Below are positions 1 through 5,914 of a stretch of DNA of 14,692 bases, piece after piece. Position 1 is the first letter of the stretch, and the number at the start of each line of letters is the position of its first letter. Location of the stretch: assembly GCA_937915925.1 (NCBI GenBank), contig CALGGM010000118.1, positions 1 through 14,692 on the forward strand, given 5' to 3'. This DNA is from an uncultured Clostridia bacterium. Lineage in GTDB: Bacteria > Bacillota > Clostridia > Christensenellales > CAG-138. A program made the translations under genes and the position numbers. The notes beneath the pieces were generated by a model, which saw only the letters and a program-made list of their open reading frames with translations, did not search any database and had not been told where the DNA came from.

Positions 1-68
1 CGAGCGCCCGCAGTGCGGGGAGGAGCGAGGCGGAAGCGCGGGTCGATGGTACGCGTGAGAAACGCGCG

Positions 69-84
69 ATCTACCGCTGTAACG
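69..84. repeat. Direct repeat copy 1 (ATCTACCGCTGTAACG)
   Basis: This 16-base sequence recurs exactly at 191-206. Here it can form a bulged hairpin: CTAC(C)GCT at 71-78 pairs with AGCGTAG at 86-92. The two copies flank the full two-hairpin repeat at 132-182, so that element may sit inside, or have been copied along with, a larger repeated unit. I do not recognise the family. Confidence 0.6.
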
Positions 85-131
85 GAGCGTAGCGGAGTGG
101 TTGGGAGCAGTAGGAAGCATGGTACGCGCGG

Positions 132-182
132 CTTGCCTCCCCTGTGCAAGGGGAGGGGGACCGCGAAGCGGTGGAAGGGTTG
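132..182 (+). repeat. Two-hairpin intergenic repeat, full copy A
   Basis: Hairpin 1 is CCTCCCC (136-142), loop TGTGCAA, GGGGAGG (150-156). Hairpin 2 is ACCGC (160-164), loop GAA, GCGGT (168-172), followed by GGAAGG. The same architecture, with the identical TGTGCAA and GAA loops, recurs at the other end of the window (14644-14692), where the stem bases are changed but pairing is kept. Such repeats resemble non-autonomous REP- or MITE-like elements dispersed between genes in gut Clostridia. That assignment is by general resemblance only. Confidence 0.7.
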
Positions 183-190
183 TTCGCGCT

Positions 191-206
191 ATCTACCGCT
201 GTAACG
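191..206. repeat. Direct repeat copy 2 (ATCTACCGCTGTAACG)
   Basis: Exact second copy of the 16-mer at 69-84. Its surroundings differ but are again self-complementary: CGCTAT at 187-192 can pair with ATAGCG at 214-219, enclosing CCGC/GTGG. Retained folding in divergent flanks suggests the unit is structural rather than coding. Confidence 0.6.
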
Positions 207-245
207 AAGTGGAATAGCGACGCACTGCGACCATATGAGACCATT

Positions 246-273
246 AGGTGGCGCCGGTAGGCGACGGATGAGG
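246..273 (+). repeat. Two-hairpin repeat, partial copy B (second hairpin only)
   Basis: AGGTGG is followed by CGCC (252-255), loop GGTA, GGCG (260-263), then ACGGATGAGG. This matches the second half of the copy at 14644-14692 (AGGTGG, TGCC-GAA-GGCA, GACGGAAGG). The stem bases differ but still pair. No first hairpin is visible upstream, so this is a truncated or degenerate copy. Confidence 0.5.
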
Positions 274-332
274 TGGTACGCGGAAAAGCGTCAGCTTTTC
301 GCGGATGATAATAATTCTTATTTGGGATTGTC

Positions 333-1535
333 TCACACCGTGATCGCGCTCTGCGAATCGCGGTGGAGTTCGCGACCGAGAGCGTAGGCATAAAGGTCGG
401 TGGAGAGGGCGTCGATGGCGATGGAGGCGCGGGCGACGTCGGAACAGTTCTGCATGTCGGAATGGCGTAAAATGACCGGGGCTTTTGCGTTGCTTGCCAT
501 TGCCGCAAGCAGTCCGCGCCCGATGCGCTTGAGCCCCAATACATGCAGATAGAGGTTATCCGCGCGTTCGCCCAAGGCGTCGTTCAAACCGTTCGGGATA
601 TGCAGCAGCGCCGACACGAGCACGCGCTTGCAGCGGGCGAGGGTGTAGCGCTTCGACTTGATTTCCTCAAGCAGTGAGGGGAGGTCGGTCGCCTGCCGCG
701 CGGCGCGATAGAGCACCTGTTCAAACCCTTCGGACACATCGGGAAGCGCCGCAAGCTCGTCGATGCTCATGGTGCGAAGCCGATACAAAAGCATCTCGCC
801 GAACCGGTCGAAGGTGACGGGGAACTGCTCGTCAAAGCGCATTGCCGCGGCGACGCTCATGGGCATGGTATCGTAGACCGATTCGTCGCCGCCCAAAAGC
901 GCCTGCCGGATGGCTGTGGCGCTGCTGAGCTTTCCTGTCAGTACGGTGCTGTTATATTTATTTCCGATGCGCTGGATCGGCAGTGGACGGATCTCGGGCG
1001 CGTAGCGGCGGATCGATTTCAGATACTCGACGGCAAGGATGTTGTTCGGCTGCTGCAGGATCGCAAGCTCGTTTTCCGGCACGCCGAAATCGGACAGCGC
1101 GTCGTACTGCGCGCGGGGGAACGACTTGCCCTGCTTCAGATGATGCATGAGATAGACGCGAAGATTCGCAGGCTCGCGGTCGAGAAGGTCCGCAAGATGA
1201 TAGAGCGCGTTCAAATCCTCGGTCTCGACGCCGAACGCGAGATCGGTGACCACGCCGGTTGCGGCGAGCGTTTTCACCGCGCCCTCCGCAAAGCGCTCCG
1301 CGCTCGAAACGGCGAACACCGTGGGGATCTCGACCACGAGGTCCGCGCCGCCCATGACCGCCCACTCGGCGCGGGTGAACTTATCGGTGCACGCGGGCTC
1401 GCCGCGCTGTACGAAGTTGCCCGACATGGCGATCACGCAGAACTCGGAATTTGCCTGCTTGCAGGATTCCTCCATGTGATAGATGTGTCCGTTGTGCAGC
1501 GGATTGTATTCGGCTATGATCCCAACGACGCGCAT
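333..1535 (-). CDS. tmcAL: tRNA(Met) cytidine acetate ligase (TmcAL / YlbM family)
   Basis: A 400-residue protein matching the YlbM/TmcAL family, which uses acetate and ATP to make N4-acetylcytidine at the wobble position of elongator tRNA-Met in the cytoplasm. The nucleotidyltransferase-like HxGH signature lies in EYNPLHNGH (H14-H17). It is followed by the family segment SGNFVQRGEPA (38-48) and later by RIGNKYNST and SSATAIRQAL, which resemble the ATP-binding KxSxxxIR-type region. Length is normal for the family. The ATG at 1535 has GAGGAGA (1544-1550 on the minus strand) 8 bases upstream. The gene is divergent from pta-ackA, so an enzyme that consumes acetate lies beside the acetate-producing pathway; any functional link is inference, since this neighbourhood also occurs in other Clostridia. 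Confidence 0.93.
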   Translation of the reverse strand: MRVVGIIAEYNPLHNGHIYHMEESCKQANSEFCVIAMSGNFVQRGEPACTDKFTRAEWAVMGGADLVVEIPTVFAVSSAERFAEGAVKTLAATGVVTDLAFGVETEDLNALYHLADLLDREPANLRVYLMHHLKQGKSFPRAQYDALSDFGVPENELAILQQPNNILAVEYLKSIRRYAPEIRPLPIQRIGNKYNSTVLTGKLSSATAIRQALLGGDESVYDTMPMSVAAAMRFDEQFPVTFDRFGEMLLYRLRTMSIDELAALPDVSEGFEQVLYRAARQATDLPSLLEEIKSKRYTLARCKRVLVSALLHIPNGLNDALGERADNLYLHVLGLKRIGRGLLAAMASNAKAPVILRHSDMQNCSDVARASIAIDALSTDLYAYALGRELHRDSQSAITV

Positions 1536-1575
1536 TTCGGGTTTCTCCTCTCAATTTGAAAATATATCCAAATCA

Positions 1576-1605
1576 AGTATATCATTTTTTGCGCAGATGT
1601 GTTAG
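1576..1605 (-). promoter_or_regulatory. Candidate extended -10 promoter for tmcAL
   Basis: On the minus strand the -10 is TATACT (1576-1581), preceded by TGA (1582-1584), giving an extended -10 of TGATATACT. A partial -35, CTAACA (1600-1605), lies 18 bases upstream. It overlaps the -10 of the oppositely directed pta promoter. Read by eye from an AT-rich gap in an otherwise GC-rich region. Confidence 0.55.
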
Positions 1606-1608
1606 AAT
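1600..1608 (+). promoter_or_regulatory. Candidate extended -10 promoter for pta-ackA
   Basis: TGTTAGAAT combines a TGn element with the -10 hexamer TAGAAT (1603-1608). At 17-base spacing the -35 position holds only TATCAT (1580-1585), a poor match, so the promoter probably relies on the extended -10. The start would fall near 1615, leaving a short leader before the GGAGG at 1627-1631. Confidence 0.5.
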
Positions 1609-1639
1609 AAATTGTAAATCTATTTTGGAGGAATTTGTC

Positions 1640-2638
1640 ATGTCATTGATGGATCAGATCAAGGCGAAGGCAAAAGCGAATGTAAAGCACATTCTGCTGC
1701 CCGAAGGAACCGAAGAACGCACCGTGCAGGCTGCCGCCCGCATCACGGCGGAAGGCATTGCGAAGGTCACGCTGTTCGGCAAGCGCGAAGAGATCGAAGC
1801 GGTTGCGAACAAGTTCGGCGTGTCGCTTGACGGTATCGATACGATCGACCCGGAAACGCATCCGGATTATCAGACCTATGTCGATCGCTTTTATGAAATG
1901 CGCAAGGCGAAGGGCGTCACGCCCGAGAAGGCTGCCGACATGATCAAGAACCCGCTGTTCTTTGCTGCAATGATGATCAAGGACGGCAAGGGCGACGGTT
2001 TCGTTTCCGGCGCGATCAACACCACGGGCAACACGCTCCGTCCGGGTCTTCAGATCATCAAGATGAAGCCGGGCATCAACACGGTGTCGAGCTTCTTCAT
2101 CATGGAGATTCCGAATAAGGCGTACGGCGACGACGGTCTGATGATCTTTGCGGACTGCGCGGTCAACATCGACCCGACCTCCGAACAGCTTGCCGAGATC
2201 GCGATCTCGTCCGCGGCGAGCGCAAAGGCGCTTTGCGGTATGGACGCGCGCATCGCGATGCTGTCGTTCTCCACGAAGGGCAGCGCGAAGCATGACAACG
2301 TCGACAAGGTCCGCATCGCAACCGAGCTCGTGCATGAGCGCGCGCCGGAGCTGATGGTGGACGGCGAGCTGCAGGCAGACGCCGCGCTCGTGGAAAAGGT
2401 GGGACAGCTCAAGAGCCCCGGAAGCCCCGTTGCCGGCAAGGCGAACGTGCTGGTCTTCCCGGATCTGCAGGCGGGCAACATCGGCTACAAGCTCGTACAG
2501 CGTCTCGCAGGCGCGGAAGCGATCGGTCCGGTCTGCCAGGGCTTTGCGGCGCCGATCAACGATCTGAGCCGCGGCTGCAGCATCGAGGACATCGTGTCCG
2601 TCGTCGCGATCACGGCGGTGCAGGCACAGAACATGTAA
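1640..2638 (+). CDS. pta: Phosphate acetyltransferase (phosphotransacetylase)
   Basis: Converts acetyl-CoA and phosphate to acetyl phosphate and CoA, the first step of fermentative acetate production in the cytoplasm. The 332-residue product is a single PTA/PTB-type catalytic domain, the normal size for the short class of Pta, without the long N-terminal regulatory region of the E. coli enzyme. Recognisable family segments are HILLPEGTEERT near the N terminus, GFVSGAINTTGNTLRPGLQ, the FADCAVNIDPTSEQLAEIA stretch, and KANVLVFPDLQAGNIGYKL near the C terminus. The frame is open upstream to 1556, but the ATG at 1640 is chosen because GGAGG (1627-1631) lies 8 bases before it and because family similarity begins there. 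ackA follows 16 bases after the stop, so the two are surely co-transcribed. Confidence 0.96.
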   Translation: MSLMDQIKAKAKANVKHILLPEGTEERTVQAAARITAEGIAKVTLFGKREEIEAVANKFGVSLDGIDTIDPETHPDYQTYVDRFYEMRKAKGVTPEKAADMIKNPLFFAAMMIKDGKGDGFVSGAINTTGNTLRPGLQIIKMKPGINTVSSFFIMEIPNKAYGDDGLMIFADCAVNIDPTSEQLAEIAISSAASAKALCGMDARIAMLSFSTKGSAKHDNVDKVRIATELVHERAPELMVDGELQADAALVEKVGQLKSPGSPVAGKANVLVFPDLQAGNIGYKLVQRLAGAEAIGPVCQGFAAPINDLSRGCSIEDIVSVVAITAVQAQNM

Positions 2639-2654
2639 GGAAAAGGAGAGTATC

Positions 2655-3857
2655 ATGAGATCGATTCTTGTTATCAACGCAGGCAGCTCCTCGCTGAAGT
2701 ATCAGCTGATCGACATCGACACCGAGAGTGTTCTCGCAAAGGGTCTTTGCGAGCGCATCGGCATCGACGGCAAGCTCACCTATAAGCCGACGGGCGGCGA
2801 AAAGCTCGAAAAGGAAGCGGCAATGCCGACCCATAAGGAAGCGATCGCGATGGTCCTCGACGTGCTCGCGGATCACGAGATCGGCGTCATTTCCGACATG
2901 AAATCCATCGTTGCGGTGGGTCACCGCGTCGTCCACGGCGGCACGAAATTCACGAAGTCCGTGCTGATCGACGACGAGGTCATCAAGATGATCGAAGCGT
3001 GCACGCCGCTTGCGCCGCTTCACAACCCCGCAAACCTCATGGGCATCAACGCGTGCCGCGCCGTCATGCCGGACACGCCGATGGTCGCGGTGTTCGATAC
3101 CGCGTGGGGCATGAGTATGGAGCCGAAAAACTTCATCTATGCGCTGCCGTATGAGATCTACGAAAAATACGACGTCCGCCGCTACGGCTTCCACGGCACG
3201 TCCCATATGTTTGTGACCGGCGAGGCGATCAAGCGCCTCAATAGAGCCGGCGATCCGAACGTTCGCGTCATCACCTGCCATCTCGGAAACGGCTCGTCCG
3301 TGAGCTGCTCGAAGGGCGGCAAGTGCGTCAACACCTCGATGGGTCTGACACCGCTCGAAGGTCTTCCGATGGGCACGCGCTGCGGCAGCATCGACCCGGC
3401 GATCGTCCCGTTCCTCGTAAAGGCAATGGACGTCCCGGCAAAGGAGATCGACACCATGATGAACAAGAAGAGCGGCATGCTCGGCATTTCCGGCGTGTCC
3501 AGCGACTTCCGCGATCTGTGGAACGCGCGGAACGAGGGCAACGAGCGCGCGGCGCTCGCGCTCGACATGTTCGCGCAGGGCGTCAAGCGTCTGATCGGCG
3601 GCTATGCGGCTGAGATGGACGGCGTGGACTGCATCGTCTTCACCGCGGGCGTCGGCGAGAACGACGCGGCAACCCGCGAGCTGATCATGCAGAACATGGA
3701 CTTCCTCGGCGTCGATTTCGATTTCGAGCTGAACCGCACCGCGCCGAAGGGCAAGGAGATCGTGCTTTCGAAGCCCGAATCCAAGGTCACCGTCATGGTG
3801 CTTCCGACCGACGAAGAGCTTGCGATCGCAAGAGATACCGCTTCGATCGCACTGTAA
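2655..3857 (+). CDS. ackA: Acetate kinase
   Basis: Transfers phosphate from acetyl phosphate to ADP, giving acetate and ATP: the substrate-level phosphorylation step paired with Pta. The 400-residue protein has the ASKHA-fold signatures: NAGSSSLKY at the N terminus, GHRVVHGG with R91, YGFHGTSH with H180, HLGNGSS, and GTRCGSIDP with R242. R91 and H180 coincide in number with the catalytic residues of the Methanosarcina enzyme, and PTDEELAIARD near the C terminus supplies the conserved glutamate. AGGAG at 2644-2648 lies 6 bases before the ATG. The gene is second in the pta-ackA operon and is followed by a strong terminator. Nothing appears missing. Confidence 0.97.
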   Translation: MRSILVINAGSSSLKYQLIDIDTESVLAKGLCERIGIDGKLTYKPTGGEKLEKEAAMPTHKEAIAMVLDVLADHEIGVISDMKSIVAVGHRVVHGGTKFTKSVLIDDEVIKMIEACTPLAPLHNPANLMGINACRAVMPDTPMVAVFDTAWGMSMEPKNFIYALPYEIYEKYDVRRYGFHGTSHMFVTGEAIKRLNRAGDPNVRVITCHLGNGSSVSCSKGGKCVNTSMGLTPLEGLPMGTRCGSIDPAIVPFLVKAMDVPAKEIDTMMNKKSGMLGISGVSSDFRDLWNARNEGNERAALALDMFAQGVKRLIGGYAAEMDGVDCIVFTAGVGENDAATRELIMQNMDFLGVDFDFELNRTAPKGKEIVLSKPESKVTVMVLPTDEELAIARDTASIAL

Positions 3858-3867
3858 ACAGATACAC

Positions 3868-3899
3868 GGGCTGCGGGTGTAACTCCTGCGGCCCTTTTT
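3868..3899 (+). terminator. Intrinsic terminator of pta-ackA
   Basis: A 10-pair stem (3868-3877 with 3885-3894, including two G-U pairs) closes a 7-base loop and is followed by five T residues (3895-3899). It begins 10 bases after the ackA stop. The T-tract ends only 7 bases before the recJ start codon. Confidence 0.88.
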
Positions 3900-3906
3900 A
3901 TGCCGT

Positions 3907-5883
3907 ATGCGTTATGTGATGCGTGAAAACACGGACGTTTCCGACGCCGTCATATCGGAGATCCGAAGCCGTTTCGGATGCACAAGACCGTTTGCCGCGA
4001 TGCTGGTTCGGCGCGGTATATTCGACGATGCTTCGATCGAGGCGTTCTTGCATCCGGAATCGCAAACCCTTTGCGACCCGTTCGCGTTTTCCGACATGGA
4101 CCGCGCGGTAAAAAGGATCCGAAGCGCGATCGACGCGGGCGAACGCATCTGCGTGTTCGGCGATTACGACACCGACGGCGTGTGCGCGACCGCGATCTTA
4201 ACCGATGCGTTGAAAAAGCTTGGCGCGAACGTAAGCTATCTGCTGCCGAGCCGACAGGGCGACGGCTACGGGCTCAGCATGGGCGCGATCGACCGGATGC
4301 ACGAAAACGGCGTACAGCTGATCGTCACCGTCGACAACGGCATTTCCGCGCACGCCGAGATCGCGTATGCAAGAACGCTCGGCATGGACACAGTCGTGAC
4401 GGATCATCACCGCTGTCACGAAACACTGCCGGACGCGGAGGCGGTCGTGTGCGCGGCACGCGCAGATCAGGACGCGGCGCTTTCGAGCCTTTGCGGGGCG
4501 GTCGTCGCCATGCTGCTTACAGAAGCGCTCGGCGGTTCCGTCGAGGGCTATCTTCCGATCGCCGCGCTTGCGACGATGGCGGACGTCGTGCCGCTTGAAC
4601 GGATCAACCGCGCGATCGTGAGAAAGGGACTGCCGCTTGTTGGCGTGCATCCGGGACTCAAGGCGCTTTTGGACGCCGCGGGCGTGCAGACGGTGACGGG
4701 GGAGAGCACGCTTTCGTTCATCCTCGCACCGCGCATCAACGCCGCGGGGCGCATGGGCGACGCGACACGCGCCGTGGAGCTGCTGCTTTCGGAGGACGAA
4801 ACGGAGCGGCAGACGCTTGCCGCCGCATTGGAGAGCGAAAACGTGAAGCGCCGTGCGGAGGAGCAGCGCATTTTTACGGAGGCGGAGGCGCAGATCGACG
4901 ATCCCGCGCCGCGCATTCTCGTACTGTCCGGCGAGGACTGGAACACGGGCGTGATCGGCATCGTCGCGTCAAGGCTTCTGGAGCGCTACCGCTGTCCCGT
5001 GCTGCTGTTCTCGCGCGTAGGAGACGCGCTGGTTGGCTCCGGACGGAGCGTGCCTGCCGTCGATCTCTTTCAGCTTCTTTCGCGGCACAGGGACCTGTTT
5101 TTGCGCTTCGGCGGACACAGGCTTGCCGCGGGCGCAACGGTCGCGCCGGAACGGTTTTCGGCGCTGTGCGACGCGTTGAAGGCGGATCTTAAAGAACAGT
5201 TCCCACTCGGGCTTCCCGAGCAGACGCGTACCGTGGAGGATCGGCTTTCGGCAAGCGAGATCACCGTCGCGTTTGCAAGGGAGCTTTCCCTGCTTGCGCC
5301 GTTTGGCGAGGGCAACCGCGCGCCGCTGTTCCTGATCGAGGGACAGCTTTCCGGCGTCCGCACGATGGGCAAGGACGGCTCGCACATCGGGGCGAAGCTT
5401 TCGGACGGCGGGGCGGAGGTGCGGATCGTTTCGTTCGGAAACGGCGATCGGTACGCGGATTGGAGCGCGACGGCGGACGCGCGCGCGTTCGTCTCGATCG
5501 AGCTTTCGAGCTATCTCGGACGCCCGGAGGTCTCGGTGCGCGCGGAGACGCTGATGCGGCGAACCGACGAACGCGTGACGGAAGCGGCAATGCTCTGCAT
5601 CCGTTCGATCCAATACGGACTGCCGCTGCCGGATCGGGACGTGCTCGATCGGTTGAAAAAAGTATCGGAAGCCGAGGTGCGGACCGTTTACCGGACGCTT
5701 CTGAACCGGCTCAAAAAGGGCGCGGCGGTCGAATGCCTGTCGGAAACGGAGCTGTGCGCGCTGCTGCCGCTGTACGAGATCGGGGTCGTCCGGTATCAAA
5801 ACGAAAAATTTTTTGCCGAAACCGTGCAGGAAAAGAAACAAATTCAAAATGCCCTCTTGTATCGGGCGGTATTTTTGGAGTAA
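3907..5883 (+). CDS. recJ: Single-stranded-DNA-specific exonuclease RecJ
   Basis: Degrades single-stranded DNA 5' to 3' in recombination and repair. The 658-residue protein carries the DHH-superfamily metal-binding motifs: DYDTDG (86-91), VDNG with D143, the DHH triad (166-168) and MADVVP with D226. RINAAGRM follows at 276-283, then the DHHA1 nucleic-acid domain with GGHRLAAG (402-409). An OB-like region (about 440-540) and a helical C-terminal extension complete it. Length lies between the E. coli (577) and B. subtilis (786) proteins. Start choice is uncertain: an in-frame stop sits at 3880-3882, and the possible starts at 3907 (ATG), 3916 (GTG) and 3919 (ATG) all lack a Shine-Dalgarno sequence. 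The preceding terminator leaves almost no leader. rel follows after 31 bases. Confidence 0.94.
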   Translation: MRYVMRENTDVSDAVISEIRSRFGCTRPFAAMLVRRGIFDDASIEAFLHPESQTLCDPFAFSDMDRAVKRIRSAIDAGERICVFGDYDTDGVCATAILTDALKKLGANVSYLLPSRQGDGYGLSMGAIDRMHENGVQLIVTVDNGISAHAEIAYARTLGMDTVVTDHHRCHETLPDAEAVVCAARADQDAALSSLCGAVVAMLLTEALGGSVEGYLPIAALATMADVVPLERINRAIVRKGLPLVGVHPGLKALLDAAGVQTVTGESTLSFILAPRINAAGRMGDATRAVELLLSEDETERQTLAAALESENVKRRAEEQRIFTEAEAQIDDPAPRILVLSGEDWNTGVIGIVASRLLERYRCPVLLFSRVGDALVGSGRSVPAVDLFQLLSRHRDLFLRFGGHRLAAGATVAPERFSALCDALKADLKEQFPLGLPEQTRTVEDRLSASEITVAFARELSLLAPFGEGNRAPLFLIEGQLSGVRTMGKDGSHIGAKLSDGGAEVRIVSFGNGDRYADWSATADARAFVSIELSSYLGRPEVSVRAETLMRRTDERVTEAAMLCIRSIQYGLPLPDRDVLDRLKKVSEAEVRTVYRTLLNRLKKGAAVECLSETELCALLPLYEIGVVRYQNEKFFAETVQEKKQIQNALLYRAVFLE

Positions 5884-5886
5884 AAT
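5857..5886 (+). promoter_or_regulatory. Possible internal promoter before rel
   Basis: TTGTAT (5857-5862) and TAAAAT (5881-5886) are separated by 18 bases across the end of recJ; the -10 contains the recJ stop codon. The gap to rel is unusually AT-rich for this window. The -35 is weak, so this is tentative. It would give rel transcription independent of recJ. Confidence 0.35.
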
Positions 5887-5914
5887 ATAAGTTCGGAAGG
5901 AAAGGAGGATGCAT

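Larger units (their letters stand above)
1..332. other. Non-coding, repeat-rich left flank
   Basis: No convincing gene lies here. The short open frames lack ribosome binding sites and recognisable protein sequence. The stretch is a mosaic of short repeats: ATCTACCGCTGTAACG at 69-84 and again at 191-206, GGTACGCG three times (48-55, 121-128, 275-282), one full two-hairpin repeat (132-182) and one partial copy (246-273). A small hairpin, GAAAAGC/GCTTTTC with a 4-base loop (283-300), lies downstream of the leftward tmcAL gene. It has no T-tract on the minus strand, so it is not a textbook terminator. Confidence 0.75.

Noticed and set aside
13..204. Small open frame in the left flank
   Set aside because: It runs through the hairpin repeats, has a GTG start with no convincing leader, and its Arg/Gly-rich translation reflects repeat DNA rather than protein selection.
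281..302. Hairpin downstream of tmcAL as its terminator
   Set aside because: The stem is real, but on the minus strand it is followed by CGCGTACC rather than a T-run, so I do not call an intrinsic terminator.
1..332. CRISPR array suggested by repeated short motifs
   Set aside because: Repeat copies are few, unequal in length and unevenly spaced, with no uniform spacers and no cas genes nearby.
1589..1608. TTGCGC (1589-1594) as the -35 for TAGAAT
   Set aside because: The spacer would be only 8 bases, far too short for a sigma-70-type promoter.
1643..2677. Long open frame (344 codons) on the minus strand opposite pta
   Set aside because: GC-rich coding DNA often leaves the opposite strand open. 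The translation is histidine/arginine/aspartate-rich without any recognisable domain, and pta on the plus strand is unmistakable.
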